This document shows positions 8,033 to 16,726 of a stretch of 64,000 bases of DNA, one piece after another; positions within the stretch are counted from its first letter, which is position 1, and every line of letters begins with the position of its first letter. The notes below the pieces were generated by a model, which saw nothing but the letters and a program-made list of their open reading frames with translations, did not search any database and was not told where the DNA came from. Source of the DNA: Tabrizicola flagellatus (lineage in GTDB: Bacteria; Pseudomonadota; Alphaproteobacteria; Rhodobacterales; Rhodobacteraceae); assembly GCF_008271465.1 (NCBI RefSeq), contig NZ_VMDU01000002.1:186001-250000 (forward strand), written 5' to 3'. A program made the position numbers and the translations under genes.

Positions 8033-8768
8033 CGCCGCCCCGGCGCAGAAGGTAGATATCCATGATCCAGCCATGCTCGGCCCGCAGCCGGGCGCGGGTG
8101 GCGAGGATGCGCTCGGCCACCTCGGCGAGGGGGCCGTGGATCAGACATTCCTCGGGCATGCCGACATAGGCGCCCCACCAGATATGGGTGTCGGCGAGGT
8201 CGATCGCGGTGAAGGCGCCGCCCTTGTCCAGCATCACGGCAAGCGTCGTCGCGCCTTCGGGCCAGCCGTGGTCGCGCAGCTGCCGTCCGGTGGTGATGGT
8301 GACGGGGGCGGCGAGCATGTTCAGCGGGATCGCATGCGCCGCCGTCAGCGCCTGGAGCGAGGTGATGCCGGGCACGACCCTGACGGTCACGCCCGCAAGC
8401 CGGGCCGCGATGCGCAGCGTGCTGTCGTAAAGCGACGGGTCGCCCCAGACCATCAGCGCGACCTCGCGGGCGCCGGGATGGGCGGCGATGCGCTCGGCCC
8501 AGACCTGCGCGATGGCGTCGTGCCAGTCGTTCACGGCGCCGAGGTAGTCGTCCTGATCGGCGCGCTGGGGCACGTCGTATTCGGCGACGGGGACAGGGCA
8601 GGTCAGCACCTGCGCAAGGATCTGGCGGCGCAGATCGGCGAGGTCGGATTTCGCCTGCCCCTTGCGCGGGATCAGGATCAGGTCCGCCGCGTTCAGCGCG
8701 CGGATGGCCTGTCCGGTCACATGGTCGGGATTGCCGGTGCCGATGCCGATCAGGGAAAGCGTGGTCAT
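8025..8768 (-). CDS. cobF: Precorrin-6A synthase (deacetylating) CobF
   Basis: 247 residues. CobF is the C1-methyltransferase of the aerobic cobalamin pathway and releases acetate while methylating precorrin-5. The N-terminal LSLIGIGTGNPDHVTGQAI is the SAM-binding start of tetrapyrrole methylases, MVWGDPSLYD gives the GDP motif, and VVPGITSLQALTAAH is the PGI/V-T/S signature. The length matches known CobF. The ATG at 8768 is 53 nt after cbiM ends on the same strand; the kinase gene starts within its 3' end. cobF marks the aerobic route. Confidence 0.94.
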   Translation of the reverse strand: MTTLSLIGIGTGNPDHVTGQAIRALNAADLILIPRKGQAKSDLADLRRQILAQVLTCPVPVAEYDVPQRADQDDYLGAVNDWHDAIAQVWAERIAAHPGAREVALMVWGDPSLYDSTLRIAARLAGVTVRVVPGITSLQALTAAHAIPLNMLAAPVTITTGRQLRDHGWPEGATTLAVMLDKGGAFTAIDLADTHIWWGAYVGMPEECLIHGPLAEVAERILATRARLRAEHGWIMDIYLLRRGGDV

Positions 8769-8821
8769 GGCCCGGGCTTTACGGGTGGGCGCGGCCCCGT
8801 GCAAGGCCGCGCCGCATCGGG

Positions 8822-9496
8822 TCAGGCGGCGGAATAGAGCCGCGGCGTCACCAGGGCCGAGCCCTGTGCCCGCAGCGCCTTGGCCGCGGCCAGCACGGCC
8901 AGGTCGGCGATGGGCTCGATCAGCACGACCAGCATGTAGGCCGCGCCGAAGGACAGGATCGAGCCGAGGTTCTCGGCCCCGAAGCCCTGGCCGTAGATCG
9001 CCCAGAAGGCCACCCACGCGACCACGCCGCCCTGATAGACTGTCGAAAGCGCCAGAACCTGCCGGTATTCCAGATCGACATAGGCGGTGCCGGGGGCGAT
9101 GACGCGCCTGGCAACCGCATGCAGGGCGAAGAGCGGCACGAGGAGCGTGGTCAGGTTCATGCCGTATTGCGGCAGGTCGAAGGGCGCGAAGAACAGGCCC
9201 TGGATCAGAAGGCCCATGGCCAGCCCGATCGCCGCCGGCCCCGCGCCAAGGATCAGGAAGAGGGTCGAGCCGAGGATGAAGTGGACCTCGGACACGCCCA
9301 CCGGGAAATGCGGCAGGATCTCGAAGAAGGTGAAGACGCCCACGGTCGCCACCAGCGACCGCAGCGCGACCGAGGCGATGCCGCTTTCGCGGGTGGCCTT
9401 GGCGATGTGGTAAAGCGCCGTGCCGCCGGCCGCGGCGGCGGTGGCGTAGCTGAGCGCGATCTTGGCCCCGTCGACGAGGCCCGGTTCGATATGCAT
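8822..9496 (-). CDS. CbiM-like cobalt transport S component (stand-alone)
   Basis: 224 residues, mainly hydrophobic, beginning MHIEPGLVDGAKIALSYATA. The Met-His-Ile N-terminus with His2 is the hallmark of CbiM/NikM, where the N-terminal amine and His2 ligate Co or Ni, so this exact start matters. AGGAGGG lies about 6 nt before the ATG. Six or seven transmembrane segments can be traced. A cobalamin riboswitch directly precedes it. No cbiN, cbiQ or cbiO gene is present in the window, so it either works alone or borrows an energising module encoded elsewhere. Cobalt rather than nickel is inferred from the B12 context. Confidence 0.85.
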   Translation of the reverse strand: MHIEPGLVDGAKIALSYATAAAAGGTALYHIAKATRESGIASVALRSLVATVGVFTFFEILPHFPVGVSEVHFILGSTLFLILGAGPAAIGLAMGLLIQGLFFAPFDLPQYGMNLTTLLVPLFALHAVARRVIAPGTAYVDLEYRQVLALSTVYQGGVVAWVAFWAIYGQGFGAENLGSILSFGAAYMLVVLIEPIADLAVLAAAKALRAQGSALVTPRLYSAA

Positions 9497-9544
9497 GTCT
9501 GTCCCTCCTGCCGTCACACCCGACGGCGGTTTGCTTCCTTGCAG

Positions 9545-9740
9545 GGCCGGTCTCCTGGCTGGCGGATCGCGGCAGGTTCCTTGCCTTCCCGCCCCTCGGG
9601 GACAGTGGCCTTGGTGGAACCCGCTCACCGCTGACAGTCGCGGGGGCGGCTGATGTCACGGGCCCCCTGTTGGGTAGGCCCGCTCCTCATTCCCGTTTCA
9701 GTCCCGGCGCTTTGCGCCTGATGGGACACCTTGCAGCTTC
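9545..9740 (-). ncRNA. Cobalamin riboswitch upstream of cbiM-cobF
   Basis: Read on the minus strand, the leader shows AAGCTGCAAGGTGTCCC, then GAAACGGGAA, the B12 box AGCCGCCCCCGCGACTGT (9634-9651), GCCACTGTC, and finally GCCAGCCAGGAGACCGGCC close to the start of cbiM. These are the conserved blocks of an adenosylcobalamin riboswitch. High B12 is expected to repress cbiM, cobF and the linked kinase. Boundaries are approximate, since the peripheral helices were not folded. Confidence 0.9.
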
Positions 9741-9792
9741 CTGTCTGCGCCTCTGTCGGCGTCCGGTCAAGGTGGAAGGCGACCGGCCGCGA

Positions 9793-10521
9793 TCAATCCG
9801 CGACGCCTTCGGCCAGGCGGCCATAGAGGATCAGGCCGGGCAGGGGCGAACGGTCGCCGGCCAGGGCTTCGGCCAGGGCGGCGACGGTGGTCCGGTGCAG
9901 GCGCTGGTCCGGGGTGCTGACGGCTTCGGCCAAAAGCGCCGGCGTGTCGGGCGGCAGACCATGGGCGACCAGCGCCGCGGCGAGCGCGGGGAAGGTCCGC
10001 TTGCCCATGTAGACCACCGTGGTCGCGCCGGGATCGGCCAGCGCGGGCAGGTTCAGCCCGGGCGGCAGGTTGCCGGTCACGTCGGCGGCGGTGATGAACT
10101 GGATGCGCTGGGCGTGCTGGCGCCGGGTCAGCGGGATCCCCGCCGCCGCCGCTGCCGCCGAGGCCGAGGTGACGCCCGGGATGATCTCGCAGGGGATGCC
10201 CGCCGCGCGGACGGCGGTCAGCTCTTCCTCCAGCCGACCGAAGATGCCCGAATCGCCCGATTTCAGCCGCACCACCCGGGCGCCGGTCCGGGCATAGTCC
10301 ACCAGAAGGCGGCTGACGTGGTCCTGCCTGGGCGAGGCGCGCCCGGCGCGCTTGCCGACGCCCACCATGTCCGCCCCCGGCCGCGCCAAAGCCAGGATCG
10401 GCCCCGAGGACAGGTCGTCGAACAGCACCGCATCCGCCGCCTCCAGCGCCTTGACCGCCTTGACGGTCAACAGCTCGGGGTCGCCGGGTCCGGCAGAGAC
10501 GAAATGGACGAATCCGGTCAT
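9793..10521 (-). CDS. cobA: Uroporphyrinogen-III C-methyltransferase CobA
   Basis: 242 residues, a single-domain SUMT that makes two methylations of uroporphyrinogen III to precorrin-2, the entry to the corrin branch. Signatures: VSAGPGDPELLTVKAVKALEAAD (residues 8-30), RLKSGDSGIFGRLEEE, PGVTSASAAAAAAGIPLTRR, and VYMGKR. There is no siroheme-synthase extension, so it is dedicated to B12 or works with a separate dehydrogenase. The ATG overlaps the cobB stop by 4 nt. It ends the cobL-cobE-cobM-cobB-cobA arm; the cbiM riboswitch follows directly downstream. Confidence 0.95.
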   Translation of the reverse strand: MTGFVHFVSAGPGDPELLTVKAVKALEAADAVLFDDLSSGPILALARPGADMVGVGKRAGRASPRQDHVSRLLVDYARTGARVVRLKSGDSGIFGRLEEELTAVRAAGIPCEIIPGVTSASAAAAAAGIPLTRRQHAQRIQFITAADVTGNLPPGLNLPALADPGATTVVYMGKRTFPALAAALVAHGLPPDTPALLAEAVSTPDQRLHRTTVAALAEALAGDRSPLPGLILYGRLAEGVAD

Positions 10522-11837
10522 GGGGCAGGCGCGATCAGGTGAAAGAAGGTGCCGGTCGATAGCCCGCCGCCGGGCTGGAGTCGAGTGCTCCCGGTCTCAT
10601 CGACCGGCGCGCCGGTGGCGTCGGTCACCTCGGCCAGCGGTGCATCGGGCTGGGCGAGGATGGTGGAATAGTGGAACTCGTGCCCGCGCAGGCTGCTGCC
10701 CGGCGCATGGCCGGGGATGCCCTGCGCCAGCCGCGCCAGCCGGTAGCCCAGATGCATCTTGCGTTTCTCGAAACTGGTGACCAGGCCCAGCAGCCCCGCC
10801 ATCGGCCAGCGGGCGCCGTCCTTGTCGATGATCGCCTCGCCCATGGCCATGTAGCCCCCGCATTCGCCATGCACGGGCTTGCGGTCGGCAAAGCCGCGCA
10901 GCCCGTCGCGAAAGCGGGTGGCCCTGGCAAGCGTGGCCCCGTGCAGCTCGGGATAGCCGCCGGGCAGCCAGCAGACATCGGCCGAAGGATCCGGGCCCTG
11001 GTCGGCCAGGGGCGAAAAGGGCAGCACCTCGGCCCCCGCCCGGCGCCATCCGTGCAGAAGATGCGGATAGACGAAGCTGAAGGCCGCGTCCCGCGCCAGG
11101 GCGATGCGCTGGCCGGGCGGGGGGATCGGCAGGGGCGGGGCGGGACGCACGGCACTTTCGGCTGCGGCGATCAGGGCGTCGAGGTCCACGGCTTCGCGCA
11201 CCAGATCGCCCGCCGCGCGCAGAAGGTCGGTCAGCGCCGGCAACTCCTCGGCCTGCACCAGGCCCAGATGCCGCTCCGGCATCGCGATCGCCGCGCGCTT
11301 GGGCAGGGCACCCACGACGGGCAGACCCGCCTCCTCCATCCCGGCGCGCAGCAGCGCCTCGTGCCGGGGCGAGGCGACGCGGTTCAGGATCACCCCCGCC
11401 AGCTGCAGCCCCGACCGGAACCGCGCCAGACCCTGCGCCACCGCCGCCGCCGTCTGCGCCTGCCCGCTCGCGTCGATCACCAGCACCACGGGCCAACCCA
11501 TGCGCAGGGCCAGATCCGCCGCCGCGCCATTGCCGCAGGCCCCCGGCGCCGCCACCCCGTCGTAAAGGCCCATCGACCCCTCGGCCAGCACGAGGTCGGC
11601 GCCCTCGGCCAGCCCCGCCAGCCCGTCCAGCATCGCCCCCGGCATGGCCCAGCTGTCGAGGTTCACCGACTCCCGTCCCGAGGCTGCGCGGTGAAAGGCC
11701 GGATCGATGTAATCCGGCCCGTTCTTGAACGGCTGCACCACCAGCCCGCGCTCCCGCAGCGCGGCCAGAAGCCCCAGCATAACCGTGGTCTTGCCCGTGC
11801 CGCTGGCCGGAGCCGAGACCATCAGGCCCGGGATCAC
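10518..11837 (-). CDS. cobB: Cobyrinic/hydrogenobyrinic acid a,c-diamide synthase CobB
   Basis: 439 residues when started at the GTG at 11837, which overlaps the cobM stop in a GTGA arrangement; the first ATG is five codons later. The N-terminal ATP-binding part has the P-loop [14 protein letters not shown] and [14 protein letters not shown]. The C-terminal class I glutamine amidotransferase domain has the nucleophile Cys in [11 protein letters not shown] and a GHEFHYS histidine. In the aerobic pathway CobB amidates the a and c side chains of hydrogenobyrinic acid before cobalt insertion by CobNST. Confidence 0.94.
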   Translation of the reverse strand: MIPGLMVSAPASGTGKTTVMLGLLAALRERGLVVQPFKNGPDYIDPAFHRAASGRESVNLDSWAMPGAMLDGLAGLAEGADLVLAEGSMGLYDGVAAPGACGNGAAADLALRMGWPVVLVIDASGQAQTAAAVAQGLARFRSGLQLAGVILNRVASPRHEALLRAGMEEAGLPVVGALPKRAAIAMPERHLGLVQAEELPALTDLLRAAGDLVREAVDLDALIAAAESAVRPAPPLPIPPPGQRIALARDAAFSFVYPHLLHGWRRAGAEVLPFSPLADQGPDPSADVCWLPGGYPELHGATLARATRFRDGLRGFADRKPVHGECGGYMAMGEAIIDKDGARWPMAGLLGLVTSFEKRKMHLGYRLARLAQGIPGHAPGSSLRGHEFHYSTILAQPDAPLAEVTDATGAPVDETGSTRLQPGGGLSTGTFFHLIAPAP

Positions 11838-12616
11838 CGCCCCGTCTCCGGAAACCGCGGATCGGTGCCCACGGGACGATAGCGCCGGTCGTAGTCGCCC
11901 GCGTAAAGCCGGCTTTCCGCGAACCCCTCCTGCGCCAGCGCTCGCCCGACCAGGATCAGCGCCGTCCGCTCGCCCTCGCCGACCGAGGCATCCAGCGTGG
12001 CCAGCGTCGCCCGCAGCACCCTCTCCTCGGGCCAGGAGGCGCGGAACACCACCGCCACCGGACAATCCGGCCCGCAGATGGGCATCAGCCGCGCCACCAC
12101 ATCGCCCAACACATGCACCGACAGATGGATCGCCAGCGTCGCCCCGGTGCGGGCGAAGGCCTCCAGGCTCTCGCCCTCGGGCATCGGCGAGGCGCGGCCC
12201 GAGGTCCGGGTCAGCACGACGGACTGCGCCAGCCCGGGCAGCGTCAGCTCTGCCCCCAGCGCGGCGGCGGCGGCGGCAAAGGACGGCACCCCCGGCGTCA
12301 CGTCATAGGGGATGCCCAGGTCCCGCAGGCGCCGCAGCTGCTCGCCCATCGCCGACCAGACCGACAGATCCCCCGAATGCAGCCGCGCCACGTCCAGCCC
12401 CGCCGCATGCGCCGTGGCGATCTCCGCCATGATCTCGTCCAGCGACAGCGGCGCGGTGTTAACGATCCGGCAGCCGGGCGGACAATGCGCCAGCACCCCT
12501 TCCGGCACCAGCGACCCGGCATACAGACAGACGGGCGAGGCCGCGATCAGGTCGCGCCCCCGGATCGTCAGCAGATCCGCCGCCCCCGGCCCCGCCCCGA
12601 TGAAATGGACGGTCAT
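11834..12616 (-). CDS. cobM: Precorrin-4 C11-methyltransferase CobM
   Basis: 260 residues. CobM methylates C11 of precorrin-4. Signatures: [22 protein letters not shown] at the N-terminus, [17 protein letters not shown] for the GD motif, and [16 protein letters not shown]. The protein continues to a short tail after LIL.VGRAL. The start ATG is at 12616; about 185 bp of dispersed repeat separates it from cobE upstream. The 3' end overlaps cobB by 4 nt. Confidence 0.95.
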   Translation of the reverse strand: MTVHFIGAGPGAADLLTIRGRDLIAASPVCLYAGSLVPEGVLAHCPPGCRIVNTAPLSLDEIMAEIATAHAAGLDVARLHSGDLSVWSAMGEQLRRLRDLGIPYDVTPGVPSFAAAAAALGAELTLPGLAQSVVLTRTSGRASPMPEGESLEAFARTGATLAIHLSVHVLGDVVARLMPICGPDCPVAVVFRASWPEERVLRATLATLDASVGEGERTALILVGRALAQEGFAESRLYAGDYDRRYRPVGTDPRFPETGR

Positions 12617-12800
12617 GTCAAAACCCTCGCTTGCCCCGGCATTTGCCCTTTACCCAAATACTCCCGCCGGAGGTGCGACATGGTTTGCGCCACTGGTTCG
12701 AGCATACCATGTCGCGGCCGAGCCGGTTGCGCGGCCCCCGGGCCGCGCAGAGGCGAGACACAGGCTTGCGCCGCAAGGCGCTCCATTCGGCTCCCGTGTC
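12617..12800 (-). repeat. Composite dispersed repeat between cobE and cobM
   Basis: The cobE-cobM gap is filled by the fullest copy of a repeat seen six times in the window. On the plus strand it reads TTTGCCCTTTACCCAAATA and CTCCCGCCGGAGG (12642-12673), then a hairpin around ACATGGTTTGCGCC...ACCATGT. CCGAGCCGGTTGCGCGG, CCGCGCAGAGGCGAGACA and a GC-rich end complete it. The other full copies (18560-18663 and 35055-35151) have the same order read from the opposite strand. It interrupts an otherwise overlapping operon and shows no coding features of its own. Confidence 0.7.
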
Positions 12801-13160
12801 TCATGCCGCGCCCTCGGCAATCGCCGCCGTCGCCATCCCGTCTGCGGACACCGCCCGCGGCCCCCGCAGTCGCGCGCCCGGCCCCGCCGCCGCAAGCGCC
12901 GCCGCCTCGGCCAGCGAGCCGGTCCCGAACCGCGCCGCCACCCGCTGCGACTGCGTCACCGTCTCCTGGCCGCGCAACGCCGCGTCCGGCACCGCGATCA
13001 CGGGCAGCCCCAGCTCCCGGCCCAGATCCGCCAGCCCCCCTGCCTTGCCCTGCACCGTCGCCAGATGCGTCACGCCCGCAGCCCCCCCCGCGCGGGCCAA
13101 CGCCTCGCGCAGCGCCGCACCACTTGCCCCCGACCGGAACCCGAAGCCCGCCACGATCAT
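12801..13160 (-). CDS. cobE: CobE/CbiG C-terminal-like cobalamin biosynthesis protein
   Basis: 119 residues, matching CobE, the free-standing counterpart of the CbiG C-terminal domain. The conserved start is IVAGFGFRSGASGAALREAL (residues 2-21), and VTQSQRVAARFGTGSLAEAAALAAAG follows in the second half. CobE is thought to bind intermediates or assist ring contraction; its precise role in the aerobic pathway is unsettled. It overlaps cobL by 4 nt. Its 3' end runs up to the composite repeat, which separates it from cobM. Confidence 0.88.
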   Translation of the reverse strand: MIVAGFGFRSGASGAALREALARAGGAAGVTHLATVQGKAGGLADLGRELGLPVIAVPDAALRGQETVTQSQRVAARFGTGSLAEAAALAAAGPGARLRGPRAVSADGMATAAIAEGAA

Positions 13161-14326
13161 CGCACGACGCTCCATTGCAGGATCGGCAGCGCCGCGCGCC
13201 AGCCGCGCTTGCGCCCGATGGCGGCGGGTTCGGACAGCTCGACACGCAGGAGATTGCCGCCCACCCGCGCCGACCAGTCGAGGACCAGCGCCTCGGTCTC
13301 CAGCGTCACCGCGTTCAGGACCAGCCGGGCACCCTCGGGCATCACCTCCCACAGCCGGGCCAGCAAGGCCTCGGACGCCCCGCCGCCGACAAAGACCGCA
13401 TCGGGCGGCGGCAGGCGCTCCAGCCCCTCGGGCGCACGGGCCTCGGTCAGCCGGTGGCGGTGCGACAGGCCGAAGGCCGCGACATTGCCCCGGGCGCGCT
13501 CGGCCCGCGCCGGATCGGCCTCCAGCGCCTCGACCCGCGCGCCTCCGGCCAGCAGCCACTCGATGCCGACCGACCCCGAGCCCGCTCCGATGTCCCAGAG
13601 CAACTCGCCCACCCTCGGCGCCAGGGCAGACAGGGTCAGCGCGCGGACCGGGCGCTTGGTGATCTGGCCGTCATGGTCAAACAGGGCATCGGGCAGGCCG
13701 CCGGCCCGCGGCAGCCCGGGATCGGTGGCCTCGATGGCCGCCGAGACCGGGGCACCTATGGGGCCATCCGGCAGTCCCCGGCTTATCCGCTCCAGCGGAC
13801 CGCCCAGCCGCTCCAGCACGGTCAGCCGCGCATTCGGATGCCCGTTCGCCGCCAGCCAGGCCGCAAGCTCGGCCACCGCCGCCCCATCGCGCAGGGTGCA
13901 GATTGCCCGAACCCCCCGCCCCAGCACCGGGCGCAGCCGGTCGAAGGGTGACGCGTGCAGGCCAAGGCACTGCACCTCCTCCAGCCGCCAGCCCAGCCGG
14001 TTCGCCGCCAGCTGGAAGCTGGACGGCGCGGGATGCGACACCCAGTCGCCGGGGGCGAGATGCGCCATCAGGCTGCCGCCCGCCCCGAACCAGAACGGAT
14101 CGCCCGAGGCGAGGACGACCACCCGTCGCCCGCGATGCTCCAGCACCGGGGCGATGTCGAAGGGCACGGGCCAGGGTCGGCCCCTCTCCCCCGCCTCGAC
14201 CAGCGCCAGATGCCGCGGGCCGCCGAAGACGACCTCGGCCCCTGCCAGGGAGGCGCGGCTTGCGGTCGACAGGCTCTGCGGTCCATCCTCGCCCAGACCG
14301 ATGATCGTCAGCCAGGGATCAGCCAT
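13157..14326 (-). CDS. cobL: Precorrin-6Y C5,15-methyltransferase (decarboxylating) CobL
   Basis: 389 residues with two methyltransferase domains. The N-terminal CbiE-like part begins WLTIIGLGEDGPQSLS and has VVLASGDPFWFGAGGSL. The C-terminal CbiT-like part has the SAM motif LLWDIGAGSGSVGIEWLL (about residues 242-259) and AVFVGGGASEALL. It methylates C5 and C15 and decarboxylates the ring-C acetate. The ATG at 14326 shares its bases with the ATG of divergent cobK (the CATG at 14324-14327), so the two genes start on top of each other in opposite directions. Confidence 0.95.
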   Translation of the reverse strand: MADPWLTIIGLGEDGPQSLSTASRASLAGAEVVFGGPRHLALVEAGERGRPWPVPFDIAPVLEHRGRRVVVLASGDPFWFGAGGSLMAHLAPGDWVSHPAPSSFQLAANRLGWRLEEVQCLGLHASPFDRLRPVLGRGVRAICTLRDGAAVAELAAWLAANGHPNARLTVLERLGGPLERISRGLPDGPIGAPVSAAIEATDPGLPRAGGLPDALFDHDGQITKRPVRALTLSALAPRVGELLWDIGAGSGSVGIEWLLAGGARVEALEADPARAERARGNVAAFGLSHRHRLTEARAPEGLERLPPPDAVFVGGGASEALLARLWEVMPEGARLVLNAVTLETEALVLDWSARVGGNLLRVELSEPAAIGRKRGWRAALPILQWSVVR

Positions 14327-15065
14327 GACCCCCCTCCTTCCGCCGCGCGTCCTTCTCCTCGGCGGCACCACCGAGGCCGCCGCCATGGCCCGCGCGCTGG
14401 CCGAGGCCGGGGTGGAGGCGGTCTATTCCTACGCCGGACGGACCGGGTCCCCGGTGGCGCAGCCCCTGCCCGTCCGTATCGGTGGCTTCGGCGGGGCCGA
14501 GGGGCTGGCGGCCTATCTCCGCGCCGAGGGCATCACGCATCTGGTCGATGCGACCCACCCCTTCGCGGCACAGATGAGCCGGAATGCGGTGAAAGCCTGC
14601 GCGGCGACGCAAACCCCGCTGATCGCGCTGGAGCGCGAGCCCTGGCAGGCCGGCGAGGGCGACCGCTGGACCCATGTCCCCGACCCTGCCGGGGCGGTTG
14701 CGGCCCTCGGACAGGCCCCGCAACGGGTGTTCCTTGCCATCGGTCGCCAGACCCTTGACGCCTTCGCGGCGGCGCCGCAGCACCATTACCTCTTGCGGCT
14801 GGTGGACCCGCCGACCGAACCGCTGCCCCTGCCCCTGGCCGAGGCGGTGATCGCGCGGGGGCCCTTCACGGTGGCGGGCGACCGGGCGCTGCTCTCGGAC
14901 CACCGGATCGAGGTGATCGTGGCCAAGAACGCGGGCGGCGCGGGGGCCGAGGCCAAGCTTGTCGCCGCGCGGGATCTGGGCTTGCCGGTCATCCTGATCG
15001 ACCGGCCCTGGGTGCCCGACCGCCCGGTGGCGCGGACGGTGGCCGAAGTCATGGCGTGGCTCTAG
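14325..15065 (+). CDS. cobK: Precorrin-6A reductase CobK
   Basis: 246 residues. CobK reduces precorrin-6A to precorrin-6B with NADPH. The N-terminal VLLLGGTTEAAAMARALAEAG is the nucleotide-binding start of the CbiJ/CobK family. THLVDATHPFAAQMSRNAVKAC is the conserved DATHPFA signature, and FLAIGRQ and VAKNAGG.GAEAKL appear in the second half. It is one of only two B12 genes here on the plus strand and faces cobL with overlapping start codons. If initiation used the later GTG of VLLLGG the overlap would vanish, but ATG at 14325 keeps a natural N-terminus. Confidence 0.92.
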   Translation: MTPLLPPRVLLLGGTTEAAAMARALAEAGVEAVYSYAGRTGSPVAQPLPVRIGGFGGAEGLAAYLRAEGITHLVDATHPFAAQMSRNAVKACAATQTPLIALEREPWQAGEGDRWTHVPDPAGAVAALGQAPQRVFLAIGRQTLDAFAAAPQHHYLLRLVDPPTEPLPLPLAEAVIARGPFTVAGDRALLSDHRIEVIVAKNAGGAGAEAKLVAARDLGLPVILIDRPWVPDRPVARTVAEVMAWL

Positions 15066-15072
15066 CGGGCGG

Positions 15073-15137
15073 CTCGTCGAGCCCTTCGGGCACTCCTCGC
15101 GGGGGTGCTCCGAGGAGGAACCGAAGGGAACGACGAG
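15073..15137. terminator. Nested GC-rich hairpin between convergent cobK and cobJ
   Basis: Three nested inverted pairs fall in the cobK-cobJ gap: CTCGTCG (15073-15079) with CGACGAG (15131-15137), CCCTTCGG (15082-15089) with CCGAAGGG (15121-15128), and CTCCTCG (15093-15099) with CGAGGAG (15111-15117). It probably stops or stabilises transcripts from both sides. A related hairpin with the same three elements lies at 43738-43799, also in a convergent gap, so this is a dispersed family rather than a unique terminator. Confidence 0.7.
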
Positions 15138-15148
15138 GGTTTCGGCGC

Positions 15149-15883
15149 TCATTTCACGCTCCGGGGGGAGTAGACCCACGGCCCGACGCGGCGGGTGGCG
15201 GAATTGCCGAGGATGACCACGGTGCGCATGTCGGCCATCTCGGGTGTCGCTTCGCCCAGGGTGACGGTGGTCAGGCGCTGGTCGGGCGTGGAGACGGCAC
15301 GGGCGAAGGTGACAAGGCGGTCCGGCCCGCATTCCTCGCGCAGGGTGGCGAGGGCTTTCACGAACCCTTCCGGGCGGCTGGCCGAACGAGGGTTGTAGAA
15401 GGCCATCGCGAAATCGGCGCGGGCGGCGTGGCGGAGGCGGGTCTCGATCACCTCCCAGGGCTTCAGGTTGTCGGACAGGTTGATGCAGCAGAAATCGTGG
15501 CCCAGGGGGGCCCCGGCGGCGGCGGCGGCGGCGAGCATGGCGGTGATGCCAGGCAGGACGCGGATGTCCAGCGCCTGCCAGTCCGCGCGGCCCTCCAGCG
15601 CCTCGAACACGGCCGAGGCCATCGCGAAGACGCCCGGATCGCCGGAGGAGACGACGACGACGCGGCGCCCCTCGGCGGCCATCTGCAAGGCAGCGCGGGC
15701 GCGGTCGAGTTCGACGCGGTTGTCGGACGGGTGCAGCGTCAGTCCGTCGCGTGGGGCGACGCGGGCGACATAGGGGATGTAACCGACAACATCCGTCGCC
15801 TCGGCCAGGGCGGCCGAGACCTCGGGCGTGACCAGCCGGTCGTCGCCGGGGCCGAGGCCCGCGATGGCCAGCCAGCCGCTCAT
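15149..15883 (-). CDS. cobJ: Precorrin-3B C17-methyltransferase CobJ
   Basis: 244 residues. CobJ methylates C17 and drives ring contraction of precorrin-3B to precorrin-4. Motifs: LAIAGLGPGDDRLVTPEVSAAL (N-terminal SAM loop), GYIPYVARV, VVVSSGDPGVFAMASAVFE, VLPGITAMLAAAAAAGAPLGHDFCCINLSD, and AFYNPRS. I use the ATG at 15883, which overlaps the cobI stop by 4 nt; the upstream Met would add a low-complexity Arg/Pro stretch. It is last in the arm starting at the 23.8-kb riboswitch. Confidence 0.95.
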   Translation of the reverse strand: MSGWLAIAGLGPGDDRLVTPEVSAALAEATDVVGYIPYVARVAPRDGLTLHPSDNRVELDRARAALQMAAEGRRVVVVSSGDPGVFAMASAVFEALEGRADWQALDIRVLPGITAMLAAAAAAGAPLGHDFCCINLSDNLKPWEVIETRLRHAARADFAMAFYNPRSASRPEGFVKALATLREECGPDRLVTFARAVSTPDQRLTTVTLGEATPEMADMRTVVILGNSATRRVGPWVYSPRSVK

Positions 15884-16611
15884 TCCGGCAGCTCCGGGCG
15901 GCGGCCGTGGCCGTGGACGAGGACGATCGCGAAATAGGGGCAATCATTCGGATCTACGTCGGCGAGGCGCGCGACGCGCTGGTTCGGCATGGTGCCGCGT
16001 TCGACGAGCCAGGCCCGGTCGAGCCGCCCCGCCCGCTCCAGCGCGCGGCGGACGCGGGGCAGGTTGCGGCCGGTCTTCATGATGACCAGCGCGTCCGCCT
16101 GTTCCATGTGGCGGACGAGGTCGTCCTCGGGCAGCGTGGCCATGAGCACGGTCAGCACGTCGTCGCCCCAGGTGATCGGCATGTCGGTGGCGGTCCAGCA
16201 TCCGGTCATGCCGGTGATGCCGGGGATCACCTCCACGGGCACCCGGCCTTGCAGGCGGGAATGGAGGTGCATGAAGCTGCCGTAGAAGAAGGGGTCGCCC
16301 TCGCAGAGAACGACGACATCCTCGGTCTCGGCCAGCGCCGCGAGGCGGTTCGCCCAGTCGTCATAGAAATGCGCCAGCGCGTCGATGTAGCCCGGGCTGT
16401 CGAAGGGCAGTTCCGTGGTGACCGGATATTCCATCGGGTATTCCACGGCGTCCGGGGGAAGCATCCCCTCGACGATCCGGCGCGCCTGCCCGGCACGGCC
16501 CTCCTTGCGGAAATAGGCGACATGTTTCGCCGCGCCGATGGTGCGGGCGGCCTTGAGGCTCATCAGGTCCGGGTCGCCGGGGCCGAGCCCGGCGCAGATC
16601 ACGCGGCCCAT
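15880..16611 (-). CDS. cobI: Precorrin-2 C20-methyltransferase CobI
   Basis: 243 residues. CobI methylates C20 of precorrin-2. Signatures are ICAGLGPGDPDLMSLKAARTI (residues 5-25), VVVLCEGDPFFYGSFMHL, and VIPGITGMTGCWTATDMPITWGDD. LVIMKTGRNLPRVRRAL follows. The ATG at 16611 avoids an upstream extension that would be read through a C-rich repeat. A 115-bp gap with that repeat separates it from cobH, while its stop overlaps cobJ. Confidence 0.95.
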   Translation of the reverse strand: MGRVICAGLGPGDPDLMSLKAARTIGAAKHVAYFRKEGRAGQARRIVEGMLPPDAVEYPMEYPVTTELPFDSPGYIDALAHFYDDWANRLAALAETEDVVVLCEGDPFFYGSFMHLHSRLQGRVPVEVIPGITGMTGCWTATDMPITWGDDVLTVLMATLPEDDLVRHMEQADALVIMKTGRNLPRVRRALERAGRLDRAWLVERGTMPNQRVARLADVDPNDCPYFAIVLVHGHGRRPELPE

Positions 16612-16639
16612 GGCGCGCCCCTTTCGATCTTCGTCGGGC

Positions 16640-16676
16640 GCCCCCCACCCCCCTCCCCTCCCCACGAGGGGGAGGG
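16640..16676. repeat. C-rich dispersed repeat between cobH and cobI
   Basis: A CCCCCCACCCCCCTCCC run followed by CTCCCCACGAGGGGGAGGG forms a short hairpin in the gap between cobH and cobI. The same unit recurs at 21331-21376 (inside cobN), 55010-55053 and 55083-55124 (start of lptE), and 61667-61708. It sits within an operon and shows no poly-T, so termination is doubtful. Confidence 0.65.
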
Positions 16677-16726
16677 CAAGGGCGGAACGGGCAGATCACG
16701 GGACAGTGGAACCGGCGGGGCCATGG

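Noticed and set aside
9497-9792. Coding extension of cbiM upstream of Met-His-Ile
   Set aside because: The region is occupied by riboswitch blocks, and the N-terminal MHI is essential for the family.
12113-14304. Several plus-strand open frames over cobM-cobL
   Set aside because: They run through dispersed repeats and antisense B12 genes; only cobK (14325-15065) has family signatures on this strand.
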